NCBI GenBank assembly: GCA_910586395.1
Contig: CAJUFX010000003.1
Location: forward strand, 65,915-129,914
From: an uncultured Bacteroidales bacterium
Lineage (GTDB): Bacteria; Bacteroidota; Bacteroidia; Bacteroidales; P3
Direction: 5' to 3'
Length of the DNA: 64,000 nucleotides
Below are positions 26,246 through 34,292 of the stretch, piece by piece. Below the pieces are notes generated by a model, which was not told where the DNA came from, did no database searches, and saw only the letters and a list, made by a program, of their open reading frames with translations. Numbering within the stretch: position 1 is the stretch's first letter; every line of letters begins with the position of its first letter. The position numbers and the translations under genes are program-made.

Positions 26246-26312
26246 ACCCGGTCCGTGAGTTTGTATTCGCCGCGTGTTATGGCGGAAATCGCGCGCATGT
26301 TTGGAAAGTAAA
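26214..26312 (+). repeat. Duplicated 3' end of the CWC gene
   Basis: Bases 26214-26246 and 26280-26312 match at 28 of 33 positions. Both read ...AEI(V/A)RMFGK-stop and are offset by exactly 66 bases, which keeps frame. The second copy has no complete gene around it, so it looks like the remnant of a duplicated gene tail. Confidence 0.6.
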
Positions 26313-26370
26313 AGCGGATGACGTATCTTTACGTACTTCATTCGTGCAATAGGATGCGGTACATTAAACC

Positions 26371-27489
26371 ATGAAATGGCGGATATTCCATAGAGGGACG
26401 CCGGCCTTGAAGCGCATGCGTCTGGCGCGGCCGGGCATCGGCTATCGTTACTATACGTTGCTGAATGTCTTCCTGTTTACGATTATCGGCTTCTTCTCTT
26501 ATTATTTCATATTGTTTTCGACCGGTTGGTGGCAGTCGTTCGATTCGGAACGGACGATGTTTGATTTCGGCATAGGCGTCGTCATCTCGTTCAATCTTCT
26601 CTGCGGCGGCATCCTGTGGTTCAATTCGGTTATCAATACGCATTATCCGTTCGCGTACCAGGGGGTGGGACGGATGTTCGCGTTCTTTATCCTGGTCGCG
26701 GGCCTGCTGTTCCTCTACAATTACGGCATTTATGCGTTGCTTCTGCGGATTCTGAGCGATACGGCCGGTCTCGGTATGGGGCGCGAGAGCTGGATGCAGT
26801 TGGCCTTGGTATCGCTCATCGACCTGCTGGTGGTCTGTCTCGTCTTGCTCAACCAAAGCGCGCGCTATACGCTCAAACTCTACCGCGAGACCGAACAATT
26901 GCGGCAGAACCGTTCGCTGACGGAGTTGCGGGCGTTGCAGACCCAACTCAATCCGCATTTTCTGTTCAACAGCCTCAATACACTGCTTTCCGAAATCGAA
27001 TACGACCCCGACAACGCCAAGTTGTTTACGACGCGTTTGGCCGAAGTGTACCGTTACATTCTGTTGGTGCAGGACAAGGATATGGTGCCGCTGACCGACG
27101 AATTGGAGTTTTTGCGGGCGTATCTCTATCTGCATCAGGTGCGGATCGGGCACGGTCTGAAGTTCGGGATGCAAATCGTGCCGGAGGGGACGGCGGCCGT
27201 CCTCAAAGAGAAGAAACTGCCGCCTTTGGTGTTGCAGTTGTTGGTGGAGAATATTTTGAAACACAATACGGTGAGTTCGCGGCGGCCGCTGGCGGTCACG
27301 ATGCTGATCGATACGGAAAACAATACGGTAACGGTCGAAAACGAGGTGCGGCTCAAAAAGAACGTGAAGTCGTTGGGTTGCGGCCTCAGGAATCTGGCCG
27401 AACGTTACCGGCTTTTGGCCGGCAAGGAGATTCTGGTGGAGAAGAACGAGCACGAGTTTAAAGTGAAGATACCGCTTTTCGAAGTGTAA
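26371..27489 (+). CDS. LytS/YehU-type membrane sensor histidine kinase
   Basis: The 372-residue protein has four membrane helices (about residues 30-50, 67-88, 103-127, 143-161) and a His_kinase domain with LRALQTQLNPHFLFNSLN, in which H196 is the phospho-acceptor. ATP-binding residues follow in LLVENILKHN and GLGCGLRN-like segments (here GCGLRNLAERY). It lacks a recognisable extracellular sensor domain, so the signal is probably sensed in the membrane. The LytTR response regulator gene follows after 14 bases. Confidence 0.92.
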   Translation: MKWRIFHRGTPALKRMRLARPGIGYRYYTLLNVFLFTIIGFFSYYFILFSTGWWQSFDSERTMFDFGIGVVISFNLLCGGILWFNSVINTHYPFAYQGVGRMFAFFILVAGLLFLYNYGIYALLLRILSDTAGLGMGRESWMQLALVSLIDLLVVCLVLLNQSARYTLKLYRETEQLRQNRSLTELRALQTQLNPHFLFNSLNTLLSEIEYDPDNAKLFTTRLAEVYRYILLVQDKDMVPLTDELEFLRAYLYLHQVRIGHGLKFGMQIVPEGTAAVLKEKKLPPLVLQLLVENILKHNTVSSRRPLAVTMLIDTENNTVTVENEVRLKKNVKSLGCGLRNLAERYRLLAGKEILVEKNEHEFKVKIPLFEV

Positions 27490-27503
27490 ATTGAATAGAT
27501 ACT

Positions 27504-28334
27504 ATGACGACGAATACGCCCCATGCGCCGAAAACGGCGGAAGAACCGGATAAGAAAACGGTGCGCGTTTGGCTCATCGAAGACGAGGAGCCGGCCGCGC
27601 GTCTGCTTAAACGCATGATATTGAAGTTACGGCCGGATTGGCAGGTGGAACATGTAGCGACATCGAACGAGGAGGCCGAAGCCTGGTTCAAGGCGCACCC
27701 GCAGCAACCCGACGTCCTGTTTTTAGACATCGAACTGTCGGACGGCAATTCGTTCGAATTCATCGGGAAAGTGAAACCGGAGAGCATGATTGTGTTTGTG
27801 ACGGCTTACGACGAATTCGCGTTGCGGGCGTTTTCGGTCAACAGCATCGACTATCTGTTGAAACCGGTAAGCCAGGAGCGCTTGCGCGACACGATAGAGA
27901 AGTACGAACGGCTGTCGGTGGCTTATTTTAAAGATTTGAGCCGCCAGCGAAACTGGGAGGAAGTTTCTGAAAACGCCAACGGTACGGAAAAACGCTATCG
28001 GACGCGCTTCCTCATTGAACGTGGCAATCAACTGGAAACGTTGCATGTGGAAGACATTGCCTATTTTTTCAGCGAGAATAAAATCTGTTACGCGCAGACG
28101 TTCAACGACGGCAATTTCGTGTTGGACGCCTCGCTCGACCGTCTGGGCGAGGAGTTGAATCCCGATCAGTTTTTCCGCGCGACGCGGCAGACGTTGCTCT
28201 GCCCTAAGGCGATTACGAAAATCGAAAATTATTTTCAGGGCAAGGTGGCGGTTTATACGCAACCGCCTTATAAAGAACAGATATTGGTAAGTAAGGAAAA
28301 GGCGGAGGCTTTTCGGAAATGGTTGAAGTATTGA
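27504..28334 (+). CDS. LytTR-family response regulator
   Basis: The 276-residue protein has a receiver domain (acidic pocket E26-D27-E28, phospho-acceptor D75 in LFLDIELSDG, Thr in FVTAYDE, Lys in YLLKPVS) joined to a C-terminal LytTR DNA-binding domain (RFLIERGNQLETLHVEDIAY ... FFRATRQTLLCPKAI). It forms a two-component pair with the kinase directly upstream. Target genes cannot be read from the window. Confidence 0.93.
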   Translation: MTTNTPHAPKTAEEPDKKTVRVWLIEDEEPAARLLKRMILKLRPDWQVEHVATSNEEAEAWFKAHPQQPDVLFLDIELSDGNSFEFIGKVKPESMIVFVTAYDEFALRAFSVNSIDYLLKPVSQERLRDTIEKYERLSVAYFKDLSRQRNWEEVSENANGTEKRYRTRFLIERGNQLETLHVEDIAYFFSENKICYAQTFNDGNFVLDASLDRLGEELNPDQFFRATRQTLLCPKAITKIENYFQGKVAVYTQPPYKEQILVSKEKAEAFRKWLKY

Positions 28335-28357
28335 TTTCTTTCAAGGGGGGCGTTGGC

Positions 28358-28396
28358 CGGGTGACCCGACGGCCGGAGCGACGGATGACCCGACGG
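28358..28396. repeat. GTCGGGTCACCCG-type repeat at the M28 peptidase start
   Basis: CGGGTGACCCGAC at 28358-28370 is the exact reverse complement of the 13-mer found at 30626, 33080 and 33102. TGACCCGACGG occurs twice here (28362-28372 and 28386-28396), the second copy overlapping the first codons of the peptidase gene. Confidence 0.6.
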
Positions 28397-29695
28397 GCGG
28401 CCATCCGTAAGGTTTGCCTGCTGGGGATGGCCTTGCTGTCGGCGGGCGTTGGCGGGCTCAGGGCCGCGGATTGGCGGCCGGCCGATACGGCGCGCTTGCA
28501 ACGGACGGTGGCCTTTTTGGCTTCGGAGGCCTTGGCGGGGCGGCTGACGGGTTCGCCGGGCGACAGTCTGGCGGCCGATTATATCGCCTCGCGTTTCGCG
28601 GCGGCCGGCCTCATGGCCTTGGAACATGGCGTGGCGTATGAAACCGCCCGGGCCGCCGCGCCGCAGCAGGCGTTTTGGCAGCCGTACCGTATGCGGGCTT
28701 CGTGGGGCGACAGCCTTTTTACGCGCAATGTCGTGGGCTTGCTGCCGGGAACGGATGCCGCATGGCGTAACCGTTATATGATTGTAGGCGCGCATTTCGA
28801 CCATTTGGGGCTGGGCGACAAGGCCGGTTCTTTGCGGCCGGGTACGATGGCCGTGCATCCGGGCGCGGACGACAACGCGAGCGGCGTGGCGGTTTTGCTG
28901 GAACTGGCGGATTATTTCGCCGCGCATCCGACGCCGCGTACGCTGATTTTCGTTGCGTTCAGCGGCGAGGAAATCGGGCTTTGCGGCTCGACCTGGTTTG
29001 CCGAGCACCTGCCGGTGCCGGTAGAAAGCATTGATTTGATGATTAATTTGGATATGTTGGGCGGCTTGTCGGACACGGTCTTTACGGTGTCAGGGGCGGG
29101 GACGGCGCGGGAGGCCGCCGGCGTGCTGTCGGCCGTGGGCGATGGCAGCGGGCTGCGTATCGAGACAATCGCCGGCGGCCATGGGCCTTCGGACCATGCG
29201 GCCTTTTACGCGCGTGAAATCCCGGTGTTTTTCTTCGCCACGCCGCCGACACAGCGCTACCATACGCCGGATGACCGGGCGGAGACCTTGAACTATGCGG
29301 GCATGGCCCGGCTGTTGCACGTATTGAGGAATACGGTCGAGGCCGCCTCCCGCGTCGAAAGCGCCTGGCATTTCACGTCCACGGGCAGTGCCGCGCCGAC
29401 GATGACCAAGGGCAAGTTCAAGGTGACGTTGGGGCTGATGCCCGACATCAACGCTTCGGCCGGCGATACGGAGGGATTGAAAACGATGCTCGTCGTGGAG
29501 GGGAAGCCGGCTCATGCGGCCGGCCTGCGGACAGGCGACATTTTGTTGAAAATCAATGGGGTGCCGTTGCATACGATAGAAGAATACATGCAGGTGCTGG
29601 GGACGCTCCATGCCGGAGAAACCGTCGAGTTGGAGGCCGTGTGCGGCGTGGCGGCCGGTAAACCCGAACGGAAGACGTTGCAGGTGGAATTATAA
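28385..29695 (+). CDS. Secreted M28-family zinc aminopeptidase with PDZ domain
   Basis: The 436-residue protein has a signal peptide (MTRRAAIRKVCLLGMALLSA) and a peptidase M28 domain. Zinc and catalytic residues appear in HFDHLG, HPGADDNASG, FSGEEIGL, NLDMLGG and GPSDHAAF. A C-terminal PDZ domain (GLMPDIN ... GLRTGDILLKINGVPLHTIEEY) may bind substrate or partners. It would remove N-terminal amino acids from peptides in the periplasm or outside the cell. The ATG at 28385 gives a good signal peptide; a start at 28319 would overlap the regulator gene. Confidence 0.88.
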   Translation: MTRRAAIRKVCLLGMALLSAGVGGLRAADWRPADTARLQRTVAFLASEALAGRLTGSPGDSLAADYIASRFAAAGLMALEHGVAYETARAAAPQQAFWQPYRMRASWGDSLFTRNVVGLLPGTDAAWRNRYMIVGAHFDHLGLGDKAGSLRPGTMAVHPGADDNASGVAVLLELADYFAAHPTPRTLIFVAFSGEEIGLCGSTWFAEHLPVPVESIDLMINLDMLGGLSDTVFTVSGAGTAREAAGVLSAVGDGSGLRIETIAGGHGPSDHAAFYAREIPVFFFATPPTQRYHTPDDRAETLNYAGMARLLHVLRNTVEAASRVESAWHFTSTGSAAPTMTKGKFKVTLGLMPDINASAGDTEGLKTMLVVEGKPAHAAGLRTGDILLKINGVPLHTIEEYMQVLGTLHAGETVELEAVCGVAAGKPERKTLQVEL

Positions 29696-29720
29696 TAATA
29701 CGATAAAAATATAAACGGAT

Positions 29721-30623
29721 ATGAAAAAGACCTTGATATGGATAGCGGCGGTGTTGCTGACGTTGGGCAGCAGCGTGTATCAACGCATGACGGGGCCGAC
29801 GCACCCGTTGCGGGCGGCGGTGGAGACGGCGGCCGGCCAGCGGCAGGATTTCCGCTTGCCGCGCAGCGGCGGGCCGGAAGCCGTGCGCGTGACGGTGCCG
29901 GTGCGGGACGTGGCGGCCTACAGCGGCGCGAGTACGGCGGCTTGGACGGAGGCCGCGCCCGCCCGCATTTATTACAAGCATTATCCCGAAGTGCCGGGCG
30001 AGACCTATATGACGCGCGAAATGCGGGCGACGGGCGATGGCGTGTGGGAAGCCTGGCTTCCGGCCCTGCCGGCCGCCGGAAAATGGCAGTACTATGTGGA
30101 AGCCGAAGGCGTGACCTATCCGGCCGCCGGAGAGGCGGTCGTGCTCCGATTCAAGGGCGAGGTGCCGGCGGCCTGCCTCATCCCGCATATTCTGTTCATG
30201 TTCCTTTCGATGCTGTTCATCACGGTGGCGGGCGGATTCGCGCTCTGCCGTCTCGCGACATATCGGAAATACCTGTATTTGGGATTGGCCTCGCTGCTGC
30301 TGGGCGGTTTCGTTTTCGGCCCGCTCGTGCAGCATTATGCGTTCGGCCCTTACTGGACGGGCTTTCCGCTTGGCATGGACCTGACCGACAACAAGACGCT
30401 GATTATGCTGTTGGCCCTGATGGCGGCCTGGGGATTCGAGGTCTTCGGTAAACGGCTTTCCGGCCGCCGTTGGGCGACGGTGGCGGCGACCGTCATCGTA
30501 TGGGTGGTCTTTCTGATTCCGCACAGCCTGCACGGCTCCGAGCGCGACCCGCAGAGCGGCGCATTGGGCACGGCTTCCGGGCCGGCCGCCCCGGTTCAGA
30601 CGGAAATCCAAGCCGACCGATAA
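29721..30623 (+). CDS. Uncharacterised membrane protein
   Basis: The 300-residue protein has an N-terminal hydrophobic segment (TLIWIAAVLLTLGSSVY), an extracytoplasmic beta-rich region of about 130 residues (with RIYYKHYPEVPGETYMTREM and WQYYVEAEGV), and then four membrane helices (about residues 154-176, 184-200, 223-240, 250-268). I do not recognise a named family. The soluble part looks like an immunoglobulin-like fold by its spacing of aromatic residues, but this is only an impression. It follows the M28 peptidase by 25 bases. Confidence 0.65.
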   Translation: MKKTLIWIAAVLLTLGSSVYQRMTGPTHPLRAAVETAAGQRQDFRLPRSGGPEAVRVTVPVRDVAAYSGASTAAWTEAAPARIYYKHYPEVPGETYMTREMRATGDGVWEAWLPALPAAGKWQYYVEAEGVTYPAAGEAVVLRFKGEVPAACLIPHILFMFLSMLFITVAGGFALCRLATYRKYLYLGLASLLLGGFVFGPLVQHYAFGPYWTGFPLGMDLTDNKTLIMLLALMAAWGFEVFGKRLSGRRWATVAATVIVWVVFLIPHSLHGSERDPQSGALGTASGPAAPVQTEIQADR

Positions 30624-30625
30624 GC

Positions 30626-30638
30626 GTCGGGTCACCCG
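30626..30638. repeat. 13-base GTCGGGTCACCCG repeat
   Basis: This is an exact copy of the 13-mer that also occurs at 33080 and 33102 and, reverse-complemented, at 28358. It lies three bases after the upstream gene and at the end of the sulfatase-type gene remnant. Confidence 0.6.
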
Positions 30639-30817
30639 AGGTCAATACGATTCAAGGCCGTGTCCTGGCTCAGGTGTGGCATGGTGTTGCGGGGATAACC
30701 GTTAAACGGCAGATGGTCGGCGCGCAACGATTCGCCCAAAATAAAAAATAGGTCGGGAGGGGTGGCGGACGCTTGGCTGGCAACGGCATCGAAGGCCGGT
30801 CGCTTCCCGGCTATCAA
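30632..30817 (-). pseudogene. Remnant of a phosphoethanolamine-transferase/sulfatase-family gene
   Basis: A minus-strand frame of 61 residues contains PDLFFILGESLRADHLPF followed by NGYPRNTMPHL. This is the nucleophile region of EptA-type phosphoethanolamine transferases and related sulfatase-fold enzymes, where the Ser/Thr after GE is catalytic. A full enzyme has about 500 residues with membrane helices before this point; neither the upstream helices nor the rest of the catalytic domain is present. The 338-base gap between 30624 and 30961 holds nothing else coding, so it is best read as a decayed or excised gene. Confidence 0.7.
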
Positions 30818-30961
30818 TCTTTGTCATTCGTGAAAATTTGTCATACTTTGGCATGATTGTCCGTCATGGATGGGGCGAATCCAACTCTGGCATACTCTAT
30901 GCTGTAGCGCAAGCCTTGTTGTTTATAAACCTGTTGTCATTCAAATAAAATAGCCAAAACC

Positions 30962-33016
30962 ATGAAAACCAAAGGCAAGATAGGGGTATCGACCCAGGAC
31001 TTGTTTCCAATCATCAAGAAATTCCTGTATTCGGATCACGAGATATTTTTGCGGGAGTTGGTCTCCAACGCCGTGGACGCCACGCAGAAGTTGAAGACGC
31101 TGGCTTCGACGGGCGAATTCAAGGGCGGCACCGATAACCTGCGCGTCACGGTCAAGGCCGACCCCAAGGCCGGCACGCTGACGATTTCGGACAACGGCAT
31201 CGGCATGACGGCCGAGGAGGTCGATAAATACATCAACCAGATCGCGTTCTCCGGAGCCGAGGAGTTCATGAAGAAATACAAGGACAACGCGCAGGCCATC
31301 ATCGGCCATTTCGGCCTGGGGTTCTATTCGGCCTTTATGGTGAGCGACAAGGTGGAGATTGTGACGCGTTCGTATAAGGAGGACGCCCCGGCGGTCCGTT
31401 GGAGCTGTACGGGTACGACCGATTTCACGATGGAAGAGGCCGAACGCGCCGAACGCGGTACGGACGTGATTCTGCATCTGAGCAAGGAGGAAAAGGAGTT
31501 TTCGGAAGAGGAGCGTGTGGAATGGCTCCTGCGCAAATATTGCCGCTTCCTGCCCGTGGAAATCGTCTGCGGCAAGGAAAAGGAATGGAAGGACGGCGCC
31601 TATCACGATACCGACCGCGACCTGATTATCAACGACACGCATCCGGCTTGGACGCGCAAGCCGTCGGAACTCAAAGCCGAGGACTACGAAAAATTCTACC
31701 ATGACTTATATCCGGCGGCGGCCGATCCGCTGTTCCATATCCACCTCAATGTGGATTACCCGTTCACGCTGACCGGTATCCTGTATTTTCCCAAGATCAA
31801 TTCGCGTCTGGAATTGCAGAAGAACAAGATTCAGCTGTACAGCAATCAGGTGTATGTGACCGATTCGGTGGAAGGCATCGTGCCCGATTACCTGACGTTG
31901 CTGCACGGGGTCATCGACTCGCCCGACATTCCGCTCAACGTGTCGCGTTCGTATCTGCAGAGCGACCGCAACGTCAAGAAAATCTCGGCGCACATCACGA
32001 AAAAGGTGGCCGACAGCATCGAGGGGTTGTTCAAGAACGAACGCGCCGACTTTGAAAAGAAGTGGGACGACCTCAAGATTTTCATCCAGTACGGCATGCT
32101 GACCGACGAGAAGTTTGCCGAACGCGCCGAGAAATTCTATCTGCTTAAGAATACCGATAAGAAGTATTACGGTTTGGAGGAATATGTGAACGCGATCAAG
32201 GAAGCGCAGACCGACAAGGACAAGAAAACCGTGTTCCTCTACGCGCAGGCGGCCGACGACCAGTATGCCTATATTCAGGCGGCCAAAGCCAAGGGCTACG
32301 ACGTGCTGATTATGGACGGCAGTCTGGAGACGCCGTTCATCAACTTCCTGGAGCAGAAGCACAGCGACTGGCGGTTCGTGCGCGTCGATTCCGAGCCGGC
32401 CGACCGTCTGATTCCGAAGGATGCCGACAAACAGCTGACGTGGACGGCGGAGGAACAGAAGCGGATGCGCGGCCTGTTCGACACGCAACTGCCCAAGACG
32501 GGCGGCATGTATCATGTGGAGTTGCAGGCCATGGGCGAGGCGGCCGAGCCGGTGCTCGTGGCGCGTTCCGAATACATGCGGCGTATGAAGGAGATGGCCG
32601 AGATCAATCCGGAAATGAGTTTCTACGGCCAGATGGGCGACCAGTTGAACCTCGTGGTCAATACCGACCACCGTCTGGTCAAGGCGATTCTGGAACGGGC
32701 CGGCAAGGCCTTGGATGGCCAGCTGACCCCGTTGCAGGCCAAGATCGCGGACTTGCAGAAGCAGAAAAAGGAAATCGAGGATTTGTCGAAGGATTTGAAA
32801 GAGGCCGACAAGCCGGCTTCGGACAAGGACCGCATCGACGAACTGCAGAAGCAGATTGCGGCGGTGGAGAAAGAGGAACGCGAATTGTTGGGCCGCTATG
32901 CGGCCGATGACAAGACCATCGGGCAGCTTATCGATTTGGCCTTGCTGTCGAACGGTCTGCTCAAGGGCGAGGCCCTGCACGCCTTCCTCAAACGCAGCGT
33001 GGATTTGATGAAATAA
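30962..33016 (+). CDS. htpG: Chaperone HtpG (bacterial Hsp90)
   Basis: The 684-residue protein shows Hsp90 N-domain motifs (YSDHEIFLRELVSNAVDA, SDNGIGMT, IGHFGLGFYSAFMV), the middle-domain SRSYLQSDRNVKKI and a C-terminal dimerisation domain. A longer coiled-coil-like insertion near residues 585-640 (QKKEIEDLSKDLKEADKPAS) is rich in Lys/Glu and is typical of Bacteroidota HtpG. It uses ATP to remodel client proteins in the cytoplasm. It is probably monocistronic, with a leader reaching back toward the gene remnant. Confidence 0.97.
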   Translation: MKTKGKIGVSTQDLFPIIKKFLYSDHEIFLRELVSNAVDATQKLKTLASTGEFKGGTDNLRVTVKADPKAGTLTISDNGIGMTAEEVDKYINQIAFSGAEEFMKKYKDNAQAIIGHFGLGFYSAFMVSDKVEIVTRSYKEDAPAVRWSCTGTTDFTMEEAERAERGTDVILHLSKEEKEFSEEERVEWLLRKYCRFLPVEIVCGKEKEWKDGAYHDTDRDLIINDTHPAWTRKPSELKAEDYEKFYHDLYPAAADPLFHIHLNVDYPFTLTGILYFPKINSRLELQKNKIQLYSNQVYVTDSVEGIVPDYLTLLHGVIDSPDIPLNVSRSYLQSDRNVKKISAHITKKVADSIEGLFKNERADFEKKWDDLKIFIQYGMLTDEKFAERAEKFYLLKNTDKKYYGLEEYVNAIKEAQTDKDKKTVFLYAQAADDQYAYIQAAKAKGYDVLIMDGSLETPFINFLEQKHSDWRFVRVDSEPADRLIPKDADKQLTWTAEEQKRMRGLFDTQLPKTGGMYHVELQAMGEAAEPVLVARSEYMRRMKEMAEINPEMSFYGQMGDQLNLVVNTDHRLVKAILERAGKALDGQLTPLQAKIADLQKQKKEIEDLSKDLKEADKPASDKDRIDELQKQIAAVEKEERELLGRYAADDKTIGQLIDLALLSNGLLKGEALHAFLKRSVDLMK

Positions 33017-33071
33017 GGGGCGGCGGCCGTGGCAGGCCGGGGCCGTCGGTATAAGGGAAGCGTGCTTGCGG

Positions 33072-33115
33072 GCTTGCCTGTCGGGTCACCCGTGCTTGCC
33101 TGTCGGGTCACCCGT
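33072..33115. repeat. Tandem pair of a 22-base repeat with GGGTCACCC core
   Basis: Two identical 22-base units (33072-33093 and 33094-33115), each ending in GTCGGGTCACCCGT, lie between htpG and lemA. A partial third copy (GCTTGC) precedes them. The 13-base core is shared with 30626-30638 and, inverted, 28358-28370. Confidence 0.75.
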
Positions 33116-33149
33116 GAAAGATAATATAAATTTAAAAACGATAGAAAAC

Positions 33150-33746
33150 ATGAAAGGTAAAATTTGGATAGTCGTCCTGATAGTCCTGGCCGTATTGGGC
33201 ATGTGGATGGGTTCGACGTACAACAAGCTCGTCAAGGCCGAGGAGAAAGTCAATTCGGCCTGGGCGCAGGTGGAAAACGTGTATCAACGCCGGGCGGACC
33301 TGATTCCGAACCTCGTCAATACGGTCAAGGGCGCGGCCGATTTCGAGCAGTCCACGCTGACGTCGGTCATCGAAGCGCGGGCGGCCGCGACGCAGGTCAA
33401 AATCTCGCCCGAAAACCTGACGGCCGAGAGCCTCGCGCAGTTCGAGCAGGCGCAGGGACAGGTAAGTTCGGCTTTGGGACGCCTGATGGTGACGGTGGAA
33501 CGTTATCCCGACCTCAAGGCTTCGCAGAACTTCCGCGATTTGCAGGCGCAGCTGGAAGGGACGGAGAACCGCATTGCCGTGGAACGCAAGACGTTCAACG
33601 AGGTGGTTGAAGTTTATAATACCCGCCTCCGCCGTTTCCCGACCAATTTGATGGCGGGCATGTTCGGCTTCGAGAAGAAACCGTATTTCGCGGCGCAAGC
33701 GGGGGCGGAAACGGCCCCGGAAGTCAATTTCGACTTCGGTAAATAA
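33150..33746 (+). CDS. lemA: LemA-family membrane protein
   Basis: The 198-residue protein has an N-terminal membrane helix (IWIVVLIVLAVLGMWMG) followed by the LemA helical domain (YNKLVKAEEKVNSAWAQVENVYQRRADLIPNLVNTVKG). LemA proteins are commonly paired with TPM-domain proteins, as here; their function is still unclear. The start MKGKIW at 33150 follows an AT-rich leader. Confidence 0.93.
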   Translation: MKGKIWIVVLIVLAVLGMWMGSTYNKLVKAEEKVNSAWAQVENVYQRRADLIPNLVNTVKGAADFEQSTLTSVIEARAAATQVKISPENLTAESLAQFEQAQGQVSSALGRLMVTVERYPDLKASQNFRDLQAQLEGTENRIAVERKTFNEVVEVYNTRLRRFPTNLMAGMFGFEKKPYFAAQAGAETAPEVNFDFGK

Positions 33747-33774
33747 ACGGGCCGTGAAAACGGAATGAGGAAAG

Positions 33775-33815
33775 GACAGCCACGGCGGGACAGGGTTCCG
33801 TCCTGGCTGTTTTTT
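33775..33815 (+). terminator. Terminator-like hairpin after lemA
   Basis: ACAGCCA (33776-33782) pairs with TGGCTGT (33804-33810), with an inner GGAC/GTCC stem, followed by a run of six T. It lies between lemA and the first TPM gene, so it may lower expression of the two TPM genes relative to lemA. Confidence 0.7.
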
Positions 33816-33839
33816 GTAGGTAAACAAACGGATGGGTTT

Positions 33840-34292
33840 ATGGGAACGAAACGGGCTCCGCTGTTGACGGCGGAAGAAAAAGAACGGATCGTCAAGGCGA
33901 TTGAAGCGGCCGAACGGCAGACTTCCGGCGAAATCCGGCTGCGCGTGGAGCGCTTGTGCGCCGAGGTTGTGCTGGACCGCGCCGCTTGGTGGTTCAAGAA
34001 ACTGAAAATGCACAAGACGTTCTTGCGCAACGGTGTCTTGATATACGTGGCGGTAGATGACCGCAAGTCGGCGATTATAGGCGACGTGGGCATTCACGGC
34101 AAGTTGGGCGACGGGTATTGGGCGCGGACCCTGGCGGCCATGACCGCGCGCTTCAGGGAAGGCGCGCTGGCGGACGGCATCGTGGAGGCTATCCATGAGG
34201 TCGGGGAGCGGCTCAAAGAGGCCTTTCCTTACGATGCGGTCTATGATCAGAACGAATTGTCGGACGAAATCTCGATGGAAGATGAAAAATAG
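33840..34292 (+). CDS. TPM-domain protein, cytoplasmic type
   Basis: The 150-residue protein is a short TPM (TLP18.3/Psb32/MOLO-1) domain: LTAEEKERIVKAIEAAERQT, then GEIRLRVERLC, NGVLIYVAVDDRKSAIIGDVGI and GKLGDGYW. No signal peptide is seen. It overlaps the next TPM gene by eleven bases. Function of the family is poorly defined; phosphatase and membrane-quality roles have been proposed. Confidence 0.85.
   Translation: MGTKRAPLLTAEEKERIVKAIEAAERQTSGEIRLRVERLCAEVVLDRAAWWFKKLKMHKTFLRNGVLIYVAVDDRKSAIIGDVGIHGKLGDGYWARTLAAMTARFREGALADGIVEAIHEVGERLKEAFPYDAVYDQNELSDEISMEDEK

Noticed and set aside
33072-33115. A possible CRISPR array
   Set aside because: Only two adjacent 22-base units without unique spacers are present, and no cas genes are in the window.
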